From the NCBI GenBank assembly GCA_039621445.1, contig CP154956.1, positions 62,060,362 to 62,124,361 of the forward strand: DNA of 64,000 bases. The letters run 5' to 3'. Positions 38,074 to 51,900 of this stretch are shown here, piece after piece. This stretch comes from Euglena gracilis. Lineage: Eukaryota > Euglenida > Euglenophyceae > Euglenales. The stretch's first letter is position 1, and every line of letters begins with the position of its first letter. The translations under genes and the position numbers were made by a program. The notes below the pieces were generated by a model. It worked only from the letters and a program-made list of their open reading frames with translations. It was not told the origin of the DNA and did no database searches.

Positions 38074-41000
38074 TCACTGACCTTCGTCGTCATTGCACGT
38101 CGTTGAGACTGGAGGCTTCAGCTTTTGCCAACTCGGACCAGCCGACTTCATTTTGCTCATCGTCTCCTCATCAGCCATCTCATCCTCTGCCACGGTGAGC
38201 GTCGTCCGGGTCTCGGGCTCCGCAAGCTTGGCTCCGCAGGCGTCAGCGTGGCCGTTGGTACACGTGGGTGTGCAGGACCTTGCCGTTCCACTTCACCACC
38301 TGGGTCACGAGGGCGCTGCCGTTCAGGTGGTGCGCCATGAACCCGCCTGCGAGGGGCACGGAAGGGTGAGAATTGCGCACGTCTTCTTCACATCAGACCC
38401 CTACCCCAGGGCTTCAAATTGGGATGAAGCTTGGGGGGGGGGGGCGGTGATGGCACAAAAATTGCACCGTTGGCACAATTGACACGTGGTAAATTTTCCT
38501 CCGTCAGATATCGGGTTTCGGGTTCACATCGCGCGGTTTTGGGTGAAACAGGACGAGACATGAACATGAGGTGCGTGTGTGGGATCGAATGCTGAGTGCT
38601 GGGCGGGATTGGTGGGGCAACGTTGAAGCTCATGTCCACATTGTCAATGGGAAATACATAACAAAGCAAAAAAGGAAAAAATAACACTGACAATGCAGTT
38701 TTAATGACTTTTTTTTTTGCGTGAAATGATCTTTCCTCCTGTAGAATATTGTCCATCTCCACTGTTTAACCAACCTCACCTCCTCAACTTGAGGCAATGC
38801 AAATAAAACACCTTCCAGGTCGAATTCCAAATCTTCATTGTATGCATCCGGAGTCATCAGATGCAGCATTTGGGCATTCAGGGACAGAAATTGCAAGGAA
38901 ATCGGCCATTGATGTTTTAAAGAACAGGATTTAACAAAAAAATGGGGAGGATGCGGCTGTCCAGTAAGAACCCCCCAAAATGATCCTCCCCTCTCCCCAT
39001 GGGATATAACCAACTTGCTCATACCAGGGGTTTTTTTAAGACCGGGGGGGGGAGGGGGGTCCCCCCCACCCACCCACCCCCTGGGGGGGGTCCCAGGGGA
39101 CCCACAAAAAATGGCCGAAAAATTGCGAAAAGTGCTAAAAATAGCACTTTTTCGGCGCCTTCGGCGACGAAAAGTATATCCCACCCCCCTCCGGGGGGAC
39201 CCCCCCCGGGGGGAGGGGGGGGCTCGGCCGGACCCACCCACCCTACCCCCCCCTCCCCCCCCCCGGGGGTCCACGACTAAAAAAACCCCTGGCTCATACC
39301 AACTCTCATCTGTTTTCATATTTCTTTCAAACTGACTGTTGAGACCAAAATTGGATGTTGTGGAAGCTCAGCACGTTGCTGGTGGAGGGTGTGTAGGATC
39401 GATTTCTTGCCTTCTGGTGTCGGAACTTTTTCCCCCCATTTTGCCCGCCCCCCTGTGGCTAAAAGTGGGCCATTTTTTCCAGGGATGACCCTCCCAGTGA
39501 ACCCTCCCCAACGCTGAGGGTGGTTCTACTCGGGATCTCTATGGGAGTGCCTTTGGGCTTTCGTCTTCTCCCCGCTGACCGTGTGGGACTTATCCCGACG
39601 TCCCCTGCTAACCAGCCAAGGCACGCACAAGACACCGACAACCATCCAATGCTGGGTCGTGGACCCCTCCCCCCAATAATTGCACTGGAAGGCTGACACG
39701 CGGAGAAGGCGGGGCGAAGAGGGGGAATGGCCCTCGGGGCCAAAGGCGGCGGCGCCACACCGACGTGCTGCTGCACAAACACGGTCTGGTCGATGGCCAC
39801 CGCGTTGTGGAACGGCCCCAGGGAGGCCGTTCCCACTGGCCGATCCAGGAGGCACACGGCCAGGGAATGGCCCCGAACAGAGTAAACCGATGGGCTCAGG
39901 CGATATAGGCTCACAAAGTGAAAAATATTTGATCTCCTCGGTGGGTGTTTTTTATCCGGTGTGATGGCTGATGATTTGATTCCGGGCAGTATTTTGAAAA
40001 ACATCACAGACATTCCCATTTTAAAGCCATCGAAAAATCTGAAACCAACTCTCAACTGGGGGGAAAATACAAACGTTTAAACTGCACTGGTTGATCGGTG
40101 GGGTTAGGGTTTCAGTTGGGGGACGCTCATCCCGCCCTGTCCATCCCACGCTCCCGGCCGCCTCCGGCTCCCGACACAAAATATGCCACGCCCTCCGCCT
40201 CCAGAACCTGTGCGGAACGACCCCAAGGGACAATGGGATGCAGAGGCCTTCTGCAAGGGGTCGGTGTGGGATGGGCATGTATTATATGCTTGGTCTGGTT
40301 TTGTTTCTTTCTGAAGGCGGGGTGGCTCAAACCTCGTGTCTACCAGGACGTTCTCAGGGGACGGCATTCTTTTGTTGTCAAAGACCGCTTAAAGGAGCTA
40401 AGGGCCGGTCCAGGGGCTCAAACAGGGTGGAAAAAGAAAAAGGTAAAAAAAAACAAACGCATTTTTCCGACGATTTAGGTGGAGGGGCGATGGTCCAAGG
40501 ACGCCAGAAATATGTTTTCCCACAATGTCGATGCGGATTGGCAAAAATAAAAACTGCAAAAAATGTGGCCATCTTTTTTACCATTTTCATGCAGGTTTTG
40601 TATTCAATGTGCTGGGGCGGGAAAATTTTTTTGTTCAAGTTCCACCCTGGTCCCCCCTGTCCATTCTCCCTCCACCCTCTTGTTTGTGCTGTCTGCTGAA
40701 TTGGGTGAAGGATGCTCCGCACGGAGGGCACAGTTTAAGGCAAAAGCCGATGTCAGTGCTTCTTGGTCAATTTTTGTTTGAGCGAAAAACCCCGATTCAT
40801 TTTCACAGCCTCTCAATCCATATCAAGGTCCCGATGTTCATTTGGATTTTCGAAAAAACGTCAAGGAATTTTAATACTTTGTCAATAAATAAGAAACTTT
40901 CTAGAAATACTGTCTATCTCCTCACGTGTTTTTGTCCAGTCTTTTTCATAAACTGCACACGTTTACAATAATTGAAACATCGTTGAACCCCCATTTATGC

Positions 41001-44000
41001 AGCCTGCGATTCGTCTGTCAGAGTTTCTCTGGAGGAGTTTTTTTTGGGGAGGAGGGGGCAAATCAAAGCCCTTGCCCTTTTTAACCACCCCTCCCTTCGG
41101 TGCGTTTCAATTCCTGTCCAGAAAGAAAAGACATCTCGCTGGTATCAGGAAGTCTTAAAAATGCTGAAAAGTCCTTAAAATTTCTTGAATCCTTTAAAAA
41201 TAATGCCTGTCCCCTGGGAAAGTCGATTCGAATGGAGGGTGCCAAAAAGAAAGAAATAGGTCAAATGAGCTGCAATCAGCTTGAATTCTGGTCAAAGTGT
41301 CTATTTTCTGCATAAACGCTATTTTGGGGGCGTTTTTTTTTTTTTTTTTGGGACCAATTCGACCCCAGCTCAGGCGCAGTTCCATCGAGGGACAGCTGTG
41401 TGGGAAGGCCTGGTGGGGAGGGGTGGCCGACCCCCCACCTGGGAGGTGGGGGTCGACCCCCACCAACCAGAACACCCGCCCAAAGAAAATTCCTTTGGCG
41501 CCGAAGGCGCCGAAGGAAAATTTTGACCGAATCATTGGCGCCTCCGGAAATATGGAAAGGCCTGGTGGGGCGGGAGTCGGACTCCCCACCACCATAGGGT
41601 TGTCGGGATTCCCATACAGCCCTGCCCAGTGGGGACACAACGCCGGGTGTATTATTCCCTAATTTTTCACCCACAGGCATCCACTTCGAATGCCCGATTA
41701 GTAAACCGGTGGCTCCCAATCAGGCATCGCCCAACGACCAGAGTCGGGGAAATATGAGCTGGCTGGGGAAAAGAGGGTGGCCCTGGCAGTGGGTGGCCAC
41801 CCACGACAGCAACCACAACGTTTCCCCCCCGGCAACACACACACACACACAACACCACACACAACACACACACACACACACAACACAACACACACACACA
41901 CAACACACAACACACACACACAACACAACACACACACACAACACACACACAACTCACACACACACAACGCCACACACACCAACACACAACCACATACACA
42001 CACCAACACACAACACAACACACACACACACACAACACAACACAACACAACACACACACACACACAGCACACACACACACACACACAACACAACACACAC
42101 ACACAACACAACACACCCACCCACAAAACCCAACACAACACAACACAACACAAAACAACACAATACAACACAACACAACCAACACAACACAACACACACA
42201 CAACAACACAGCAACCCACAACACAACACAACACCACACAACCACACACACACAAAACAAACACACACACACAACACCACACACACACACAACACAACAC
42301 ACACACACACAACACAACACAACACCACACCCCCACACACACCAGCACACACAACACACACACAACACACACAACACACACACAGCACACACGCACACAC
42401 AACACAACACAACACAACACACACACACACACAACACACACACACACACACAACACAACACACACACACACAACACAACACAACACACACACACACCACA
42501 CACACACACACACACAACACAACACAACACACACACACACACAAACAACACAACACACAACACACAACACAACACAACACACACACAACACACACACACA
42601 CAGCACACACACACAACACACACACAACACACACACACAACACAACACAACACAACACACACACACACACAGCACACACACACACACACACACACAACAC
42701 AACACACACACACACACAACACAACACACGCACACACAACACACACAAAACACCACAACACACAACACAACACACACACACAACACACACACCACAACAC
42801 AACACAACACAACACAACACAACACAAACAAACAAAACACAACACAACACAACCAAACACAACACACACAACACACATCCTACCACACAACACACACACA
42901 CACACACAACACACACACAACACACCACAACTACACACACAACACAACACCCACACACACACGCACACACAACACACAACACACACAAACACATCACACA
43001 CTCACACACACTCACACATACACACAACATCAACACACACACACAAGACACACACAACTCAACACACACACCACACACACATCACACACATCACATCACA
43101 CAAACACACAAAACAACACAAAACACACAACACCACACACAACACAACACCAACAACAACACACCACACACCACAACACACCACACCACACCACACCCCA
43201 ACACCACACCCCCACACACACACACACACACACACCCCCACACAACACACACACACACACAACACAACACACAACACACATCACACACACACACATTCAC
43301 ACAACACAACACAACACCCACACACACACAACACAACACACAACCCACAACACACACCACACACAACACACACACAACACAACACACACACAACACAACA
43401 CACACACAACACAACACACACACAACACAACACACACACAACACAACACACACACAACACAACAGACACACAACACAACACAACACACCCACACACACCC
43501 CCCCCACCCCCACCACACACACACCCACACAACACACAACACAACACAACACACACAACACACACTCACACACAACACAACACAACGACACACACACACA
43601 CACACACACCAACAACTCACACAAAACACACACACACATCACATCACACACATCACACACACCAAACACACACAACACAACACACACATACACACAACAC
43701 AACACACAACACACAACACGAAACACCACACAACACACACCCCACAACACACACCACACAACACACACACACACACAACACAACACACACACACACACCC
43801 ACACACACACAACACACAACACAACAACACCACCACACATCACCACACACACAACACACACACACAAACACATCCACACACTCACACACACACAACACAC
43901 ACAACACACCCCACACACACACTCACACACAAACACACACATCACACACACACACAACACAAACACACAAACGCACACGCACACAACACAAACAAACACA

Positions 44001-45410
44001 ACACACACAACACCACACAACACAACACAACCAACACAACACAACACAACACACATCAACATCACACCCCCACACCACACAACACACAACACACACACAC
44101 AACATCCACACACACACTCACACACAACACACAACACACAACACACCAACACCCACACATCACACACTCACACACAACACAACCAACAACCACCAAACAC
44201 CCACACACACAACACCACCAACAACACACACACGAACAAAATCACACACACACAACACACACAACACACACACACACACCCACAACTCAACACAACACAA
44301 CACACACACACTCACACACCCACAACACAACACAACACAACACAACAACAACACAACACATACACACACAACACATACACAACACAACACAACACAACAC
44401 AACACAACACACAACACACACACCACACACACACACACACAACACACACACACACACACAACAAACACACAACAACAAACAACACAACACAACACACACA
44501 CACACACACACACACACATCACACAACACAACACACACCCACACCACACACAACAACACACTCACCCCACACACACACACAACACACACAACACACACAC
44601 AACACAACACAACACAACACAACACACACAACACAACACACAACAACACACACACACTCCACTCATACACACCAACACAACACACAACACACATCACACT
44701 TATAACCTGTTCCCTCAACACACTCACACACCACACACACAACACAACACACACACACACACACACAACTCAACACAACACAACACACACACACACAACA
44801 CACACACACACACAACACACAACACAACACACACGACACACACACACACTAACAGCAACTACACAACACAACACACAACACACACCACAACACACACCAC
44901 AACACACACAACAACACACACCACAACACACACACAAACACACATCACACACACACACACCAATCCCAACACACACACACACTACCCACACACACCACAC
45001 GCACCCATAACACTCACACACAACACACACACACAACACAACACAACACAACACAACACAACACACACAACACAACACAACACAACACAAGACAACATAA
45101 CACAACACACAACACACAACACACAACACAACACAACGCAACACAACACAACACAACACAACACAACACAACACAACACAAAACAAAACACAACACACAC
45201 AACCCCCACCAAACACACAACACACACAACACACAACAACACCAAAACAACACACCACAAAACAACAAACACACCACACACACAACACACACACCACACA
45301 CACCCACACAACACACACACACACACACTACACAACAACACACACCACCACACACACACAACACACCACACACAACACACACAACACACACAACACACAC
45401 AACACAACAC

Positions 45411-45441
<31 letters not shown>

Positions 45442-48400
45442 CTCAACACAAAACACACACACACAGCACACACACACAGCACACACACACACAACACACA
45501 CAACACAACACACACACACACAACACAACACACAACACACAACACAACACAACACACACACACACACAACACACATACACACACTACAGACACACGCACA
45601 CACACACAACCCACACAACACAACACAACACACACACACACCACTCACACACCACACACAACAACACACACATACAACACACACACCACCACACACGCAC
45701 ACACCCACACACACACACAAAACAACACAACACAACACAACACAACACAACACAACCCACACAACACAACACACACACAACACCAACACACCCACACACA
45801 CACACACAAGCACCACACCCACCACACAAACACACACATCAGCACACCACACACACAAACTACACAACACACAACACCCATCTCACACACTCACACACAC
45901 ACAACACACACAACACACACACATCACACACTCACACACAACACAAAACACAACACACACACCAACACACAACTCACACAACACACACACACACTACAAC
46001 ACACCACAACACACAACAACACAACACACACACACACACACACACACATACTACACACAACTCAACTCACACACACACACACACACCAACCACACACACA
46101 CACACGCACACACACACACACAACACACACACAACACAACACACACACACATAACACACCACACCCAACACAACACACACACACACAACACACACACTCA
46201 CACCACACACACACACAACACACACTCCACACAACACAACTACACAACACACACACCCCACACACACACACCCCACCAACACACACACACAAACACACAC
46301 AACACAACACAACACACACACAACACAACACAAACACAACACACACACAACACACACAAACACAAACACAACCACTTGTCCCTCCCAACCACACCCACAA
46401 CACAACACAACACACACACACAACACAACACAACACAACACACACAACAACACACAAACCACACACACACACACACCACACACACAACACCACACACACA
46501 CACAACACACACACACACACACCACACTAAACAACACCAACACACACAACACAAACACCACACACACACCACACAACAACACCAACACACACAACACACA
46601 CACATCACACACTCACACACAACACAACACACACAACACACACACCACCACACAACACAACTCAACACAAACACACACACAACACATCACACACACACAC
46701 AACACACACAACACACACACACACACACACACCACACCACACACACACAACACAACACAACACACACACAACACACACAACGCACACAAACACCACACCA
46801 ACAACACACACAAAACACACACACACACACAACACAAACACAACACACACAACACAACACAACACAACACAACACAACACAACACACACAACACAACACA
46901 ACACACCACAACACAAACACAACACCCACCGACAACCACTACACACAACACACACAACACACCACCACACAACACACAACACAACACATACACAACACAC
47001 ACACAAAACCACAACAACAACACACACACAACACACACAACACAACACAACACACACACACACACACAACACAACACAACACAACACACACCACACACAC
47101 ACAACACACACACACACACACACACACACCACACACACACCACACACACAACCCCACACAACACAACACAACACAACACCCACACACACACGCACACACA
47201 ACACACAACACACACAACCAACATCCAACAACATCACACACGCACACACAACCCAACACACACACACACACACAACACACACACACACACAACACACACA
47301 CACACACACACACAACACAACACACACACACACACAACTCAACACAACACAACACACACACACAGCACACACACACACAACACACACAACACAACACAAC
47401 ACACACACACACACACACAACACAACACACAACACACAACACAACACAACACACACACAACACACACACACACACACACACACACAACACACACACACAC
47501 AACACACAAACACACAACACAATACAACACAACACACACACACACAGCACACACACACACACACACAACACAACACACACACACACACACAACACAACAC
47601 ACGCACACACAACACACAACACAACACAACACAACACAACACAACACAACACAACACAACACAACACAACACAACGCAACACAACACACCAACACACACA
47701 AAAACACACACACACACACACACACACCCACCAACAACACTACACACACACACACAACTACACAAAACACAACACAACACCCACACACACCCCCACACAC
47801 AACACCCACCCCACACAACACACACACAACACACACACCCACACACAACACAACACAACACACACACACACACACAACTCAACACAACACACACACACAC
47901 AGCACACACACACAACACACACAACACAACACACACACACACACACAACACAACACACAACACACAACACAACACAACACACACACAACACACACACACA
48001 CACAACACACACAACACAACACACACACACACACACAGCACACACACACACACACACACAACACACACACACACACACAACACAACACACACACACACAC
48101 AACACACACAACACAACACAATACAACACACACACACAACACACACACACACACAACACAACACAACACACAACACCCACACACACACACATCACACACT
48201 CACACCACAGCTCACACTACACAACACAACACACACACACAACACACACCGACAAAAAACACACACAACAACCCACACACCACAACCCACACACACACAC
48301 ACACAACACACACAACACAACACACACAACACAACACAACACACACACACAGCACAACACAACACAACGCACACACACACACACACACAACACACACAAC

Positions 48401-48569
48401 ACAATACAACACACACACACAGCACACACGCACACAACACAACACACACACACACAACACAACACAACACACACACACACACAACACACACACACAACAC
48501 AATCCAACACACACAACAACCCAAAACTTCACACAACACAACACAACACACACACAACACAATACACAC

Positions 48570-48610
<41 letters not shown>

Positions 48611-48798
48611 ACACACACACACACACACACACACTCACCACACACCACACACACCACACACCACACACACACACCACATCACACACACACACACACAACA
48701 CACCATCACACACAACACACACACACACACCACACAACACACACACACACACACACACCATCACCACTAGCCACACAACAACACACACACACACCACC

Positions 48799-48832
<34 letters not shown>

Positions 48833-48843
48833 ACACCCACACA

Positions 48844-48886
<43 letters not shown>

Positions 48887-48918
48887 ACACACACACACAC
48901 AACACACAACACGCACAC

Positions 48919-48963
<45 letters not shown>

Positions 48964-51900
48964 TTACACCTTTATTTCTTTTTCTTCCCCACTTAATACT
49001 TCTTTACTCTTACCCTCCTCATTACTTTCAAGCACCCGCTCCTCTTCATTTCCTTCTTGCTCTTCTCCCACTCGGCCGAACCTGCCTCATAACATAACCT
49101 GTGCATCAACATCATGCATCATCAACTTTCGTCCTTGACGCCCTCGTAGTGGCGGTGGCCACGTCCCACACCCGGTGGGGCGCCGGTTTTCATGCGCCGC
49201 CGGAGTACACCGGGTTGTGGTTGACGAGGAACTTCCACGTGGCCCGGCTCGTCCTCAGCCGCCCTGGGACGGGCCGAGGGGCGTGGGCCGGCGCAAGGAT
49301 CCACACAAAGGTGATCCTTGAAGGCTCTGTTCACGGGTGCCCTTGGGGGCACCAGTGAACGTTACACGGTGGTCACCAATGAACACTTTGATGGTTTACT
49401 GGTATCCTTGGGGGTACCAGTGAACGCCCAAAGTGCAACAGTGAACGCTAAAAACACCAAAAAATGGCCAAGTGGGCATCCAGTTGGGAAAAAATTGCCA
49501 ACATTAGGGTAACCCGTGACTTTGTTTTAAATGGGAACTGGGGTTCAAACGTGTTTCACGTCCAAACGTGTTTGAACCCTGGTTCAGCCGACAAAAATGA
49601 TTTCAAAAATACCCTCAAAATACACGCTTCTGATAAAACTTTTTAAAAATGGCATGTTCGTGATGGTCTGTCAAATGCAAAATGCAACAATGAGGGTTTT
49701 TGGGGGTTCGAAGCAATAAAAACCTGGTCTGGAGCCATTTTCATGTTTCATCACTGGAGGGGGGTTATAAATCACCCTGTTGTTCCAAAAGACCAACCAA
49801 AGGGGGTTGGCTATAAATGGGGTTTAAATACCGGAGTCATAAAAATCATCTTTTATAGCACCAGAGAAAATGTTCATGGAATTTGGGGAGGGGTTCAAAA
49901 GCCAAACACAACACTAACCACTGCAATTGTCTTCCATGGTGAGAGCCGGTATGAACATTCCGGGTGCTTTTGGATGCGAATCAGTAGAAAGAACACCGCG
50001 TTGTTCCATGTGTGAGAAAGGAGCAGTCACCTTCCAGCCATGGCAGCTGAACGTCCAGCTTCCGTTTGCCATCGTAGGAGTTGAGCACAATGAACTGGAG
50101 GGGCAAGAGAACGCATGGACACAATCACAACCACGACCACAGCAGCAGCAACTGCACAATGCACAGCGCAACACGATACAACACAACACAATGCAACCCC
50201 GCACCGCAATACAACAAACCACAACACAACACGACACAGCACAACAACACAACCCAATGCAACACAACATAACACAACCCAACAACAATGCTGCGTCTGT
50301 ACACCTCGCTGGAGACCCCAGCCTCCACGCGCATTGTCTCGCTGTAGCAGCGGTCTGGCATCCTCCACCCACTATTGTTCGGCATACTGCTGTACAGGAT
50401 CTGCGGTGGGTGAGGGAGGGGGGGCAACAACATGCAAACATAAAGTAATGAGGCCCATCAGTACAGTCAGATTTCGCTTGATTTCACTTGCATGAGAACA
50501 TATCTGCTTACCCCTCCCGCCGGGGGGCATTTTTCAAATTCAAAAAATCAGACTATCAATTCTGACTCTGTGGGGGGGCGCAAAAAACCAATCACCTTTG
50601 ACCGTTTTTCGAAAATTTTCTGCCGCCTTTGGCACCTGATTGGAATTTTTTCTGGCTGACCCTCCCCCGGGGTTCAGAATCCGAAACTGTCACCCCAATG
50701 GTGTGGTTGGGAAACGACTTTTCTTAAAGAGACTCGGACGGGGCGGTCAGCCACATCACAGCCACCCAGAAGCAGAGCAATTTGGGAAACCATTGGTACA
50801 ATGCGACAACCCAAACCTGAGCGGTGACGTTGCCTCGGTGGTCGTGGTTGCCCAAGGAGGAGTAGAATGGGACGCGCAGCCCTGGTCGGTTGAAGAGCGC
50901 ATGAAACGTTCGGATCGTACCATTGCTGCGAGACTGTCAATCGTGTTGGGTCATTGGACGCTTTCAAAGAAAAAGCCACCCAATAATTCTCGTTGGGGAC
51001 AACAGCCTGGCACAAAGCAGGCACCTCTTTTACATTTCGTCAAATGGTCTGTTATGCTTTCTTGATTCTTCCTGATCATACCATTGCTTACCAACCCAAA
51101 AGGGGGGGAGTCACTTTCAACTTTTTAAAAGCTTCAGAAACCAGCACTCCACTTCATCCCCCAGTCGAGTCGGTCACTCTGGCTTCTCAGCCAAAAATGG
51201 CCAAAAATCAAAGGAGTTTGGCCAACCCCCCTCCCCAAATCCTAAATCCTGGCGCCTTCGGTGCCGGGTGGCCACTTTAGCCAAATCTGGCAGACCCCCG
51301 GGGAGGTCTGGAGCAATCATCCAGTCACTCCAAAAACCCAGTCAGTTTGCCCCCCCCCCCCCCCGGGCCGGGGGTGGCGTCAGACTTTCACTCAATGTAT
51401 ATCACAACTTCGTTGGGATACACAAAATTTTTCTATGTCATACACACATTTTGGCCCAATTTTGCACCCAAAAAGCCAAAAATCCATTACCATCCATTCG
51501 GGCGGCTGGGAATAAATAAAACTTGTCGAACTGCTGTTTGGCGAACCACTCGCAGAATCAGATAACGAAACCCCTTATTACGAAGAGTCAACATCCCAGG
51601 TAGTTTTCCGGCATTGACACTGAGAGAAACAAATTATATAACATCCTGAGCAGGGGTTTTCTTTCTTAAGGACCCCAAGGGGGGGTACCACAGGCCGGCT
51701 GAGGTGCTGGGAGGAAAAATGTGCTGCCTGGATGGACCCCCCCGGGGTCCGGGGTCCGGAGGGGGGGGGATCCGGCCGGCAGGCAGCTGGATCTTGAAGA
51801 TCCCCGAAAAATGGTCAAACAAGGTCCAAATCCAGCAGAATCGGGATTTTTTTAAGCCAAAAATTTGAGGTGAATACCCCCCAAATAGCCTCAAAAAATG

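Noticed and set aside
39459-40055. Coding-like minus-strand frame (LLDRPVGTASLGPFHNAVA) in the last phosphatase intron
   Set aside because: It has no phosphatase motif, and exons 40150-40207 and 38346 already join in phase. No other gene context supports it.
41709-49138. Very long reading frames (about 900-1077 codons, His/Thr/Asn-rich on plus, Cys/Val-rich on minus) that look like novel repetitive proteins
   Set aside because: They exist in several frames of both strands only because an A/C-only strand contains almost no stop codons. There is no codon structure, start context or splice signal.
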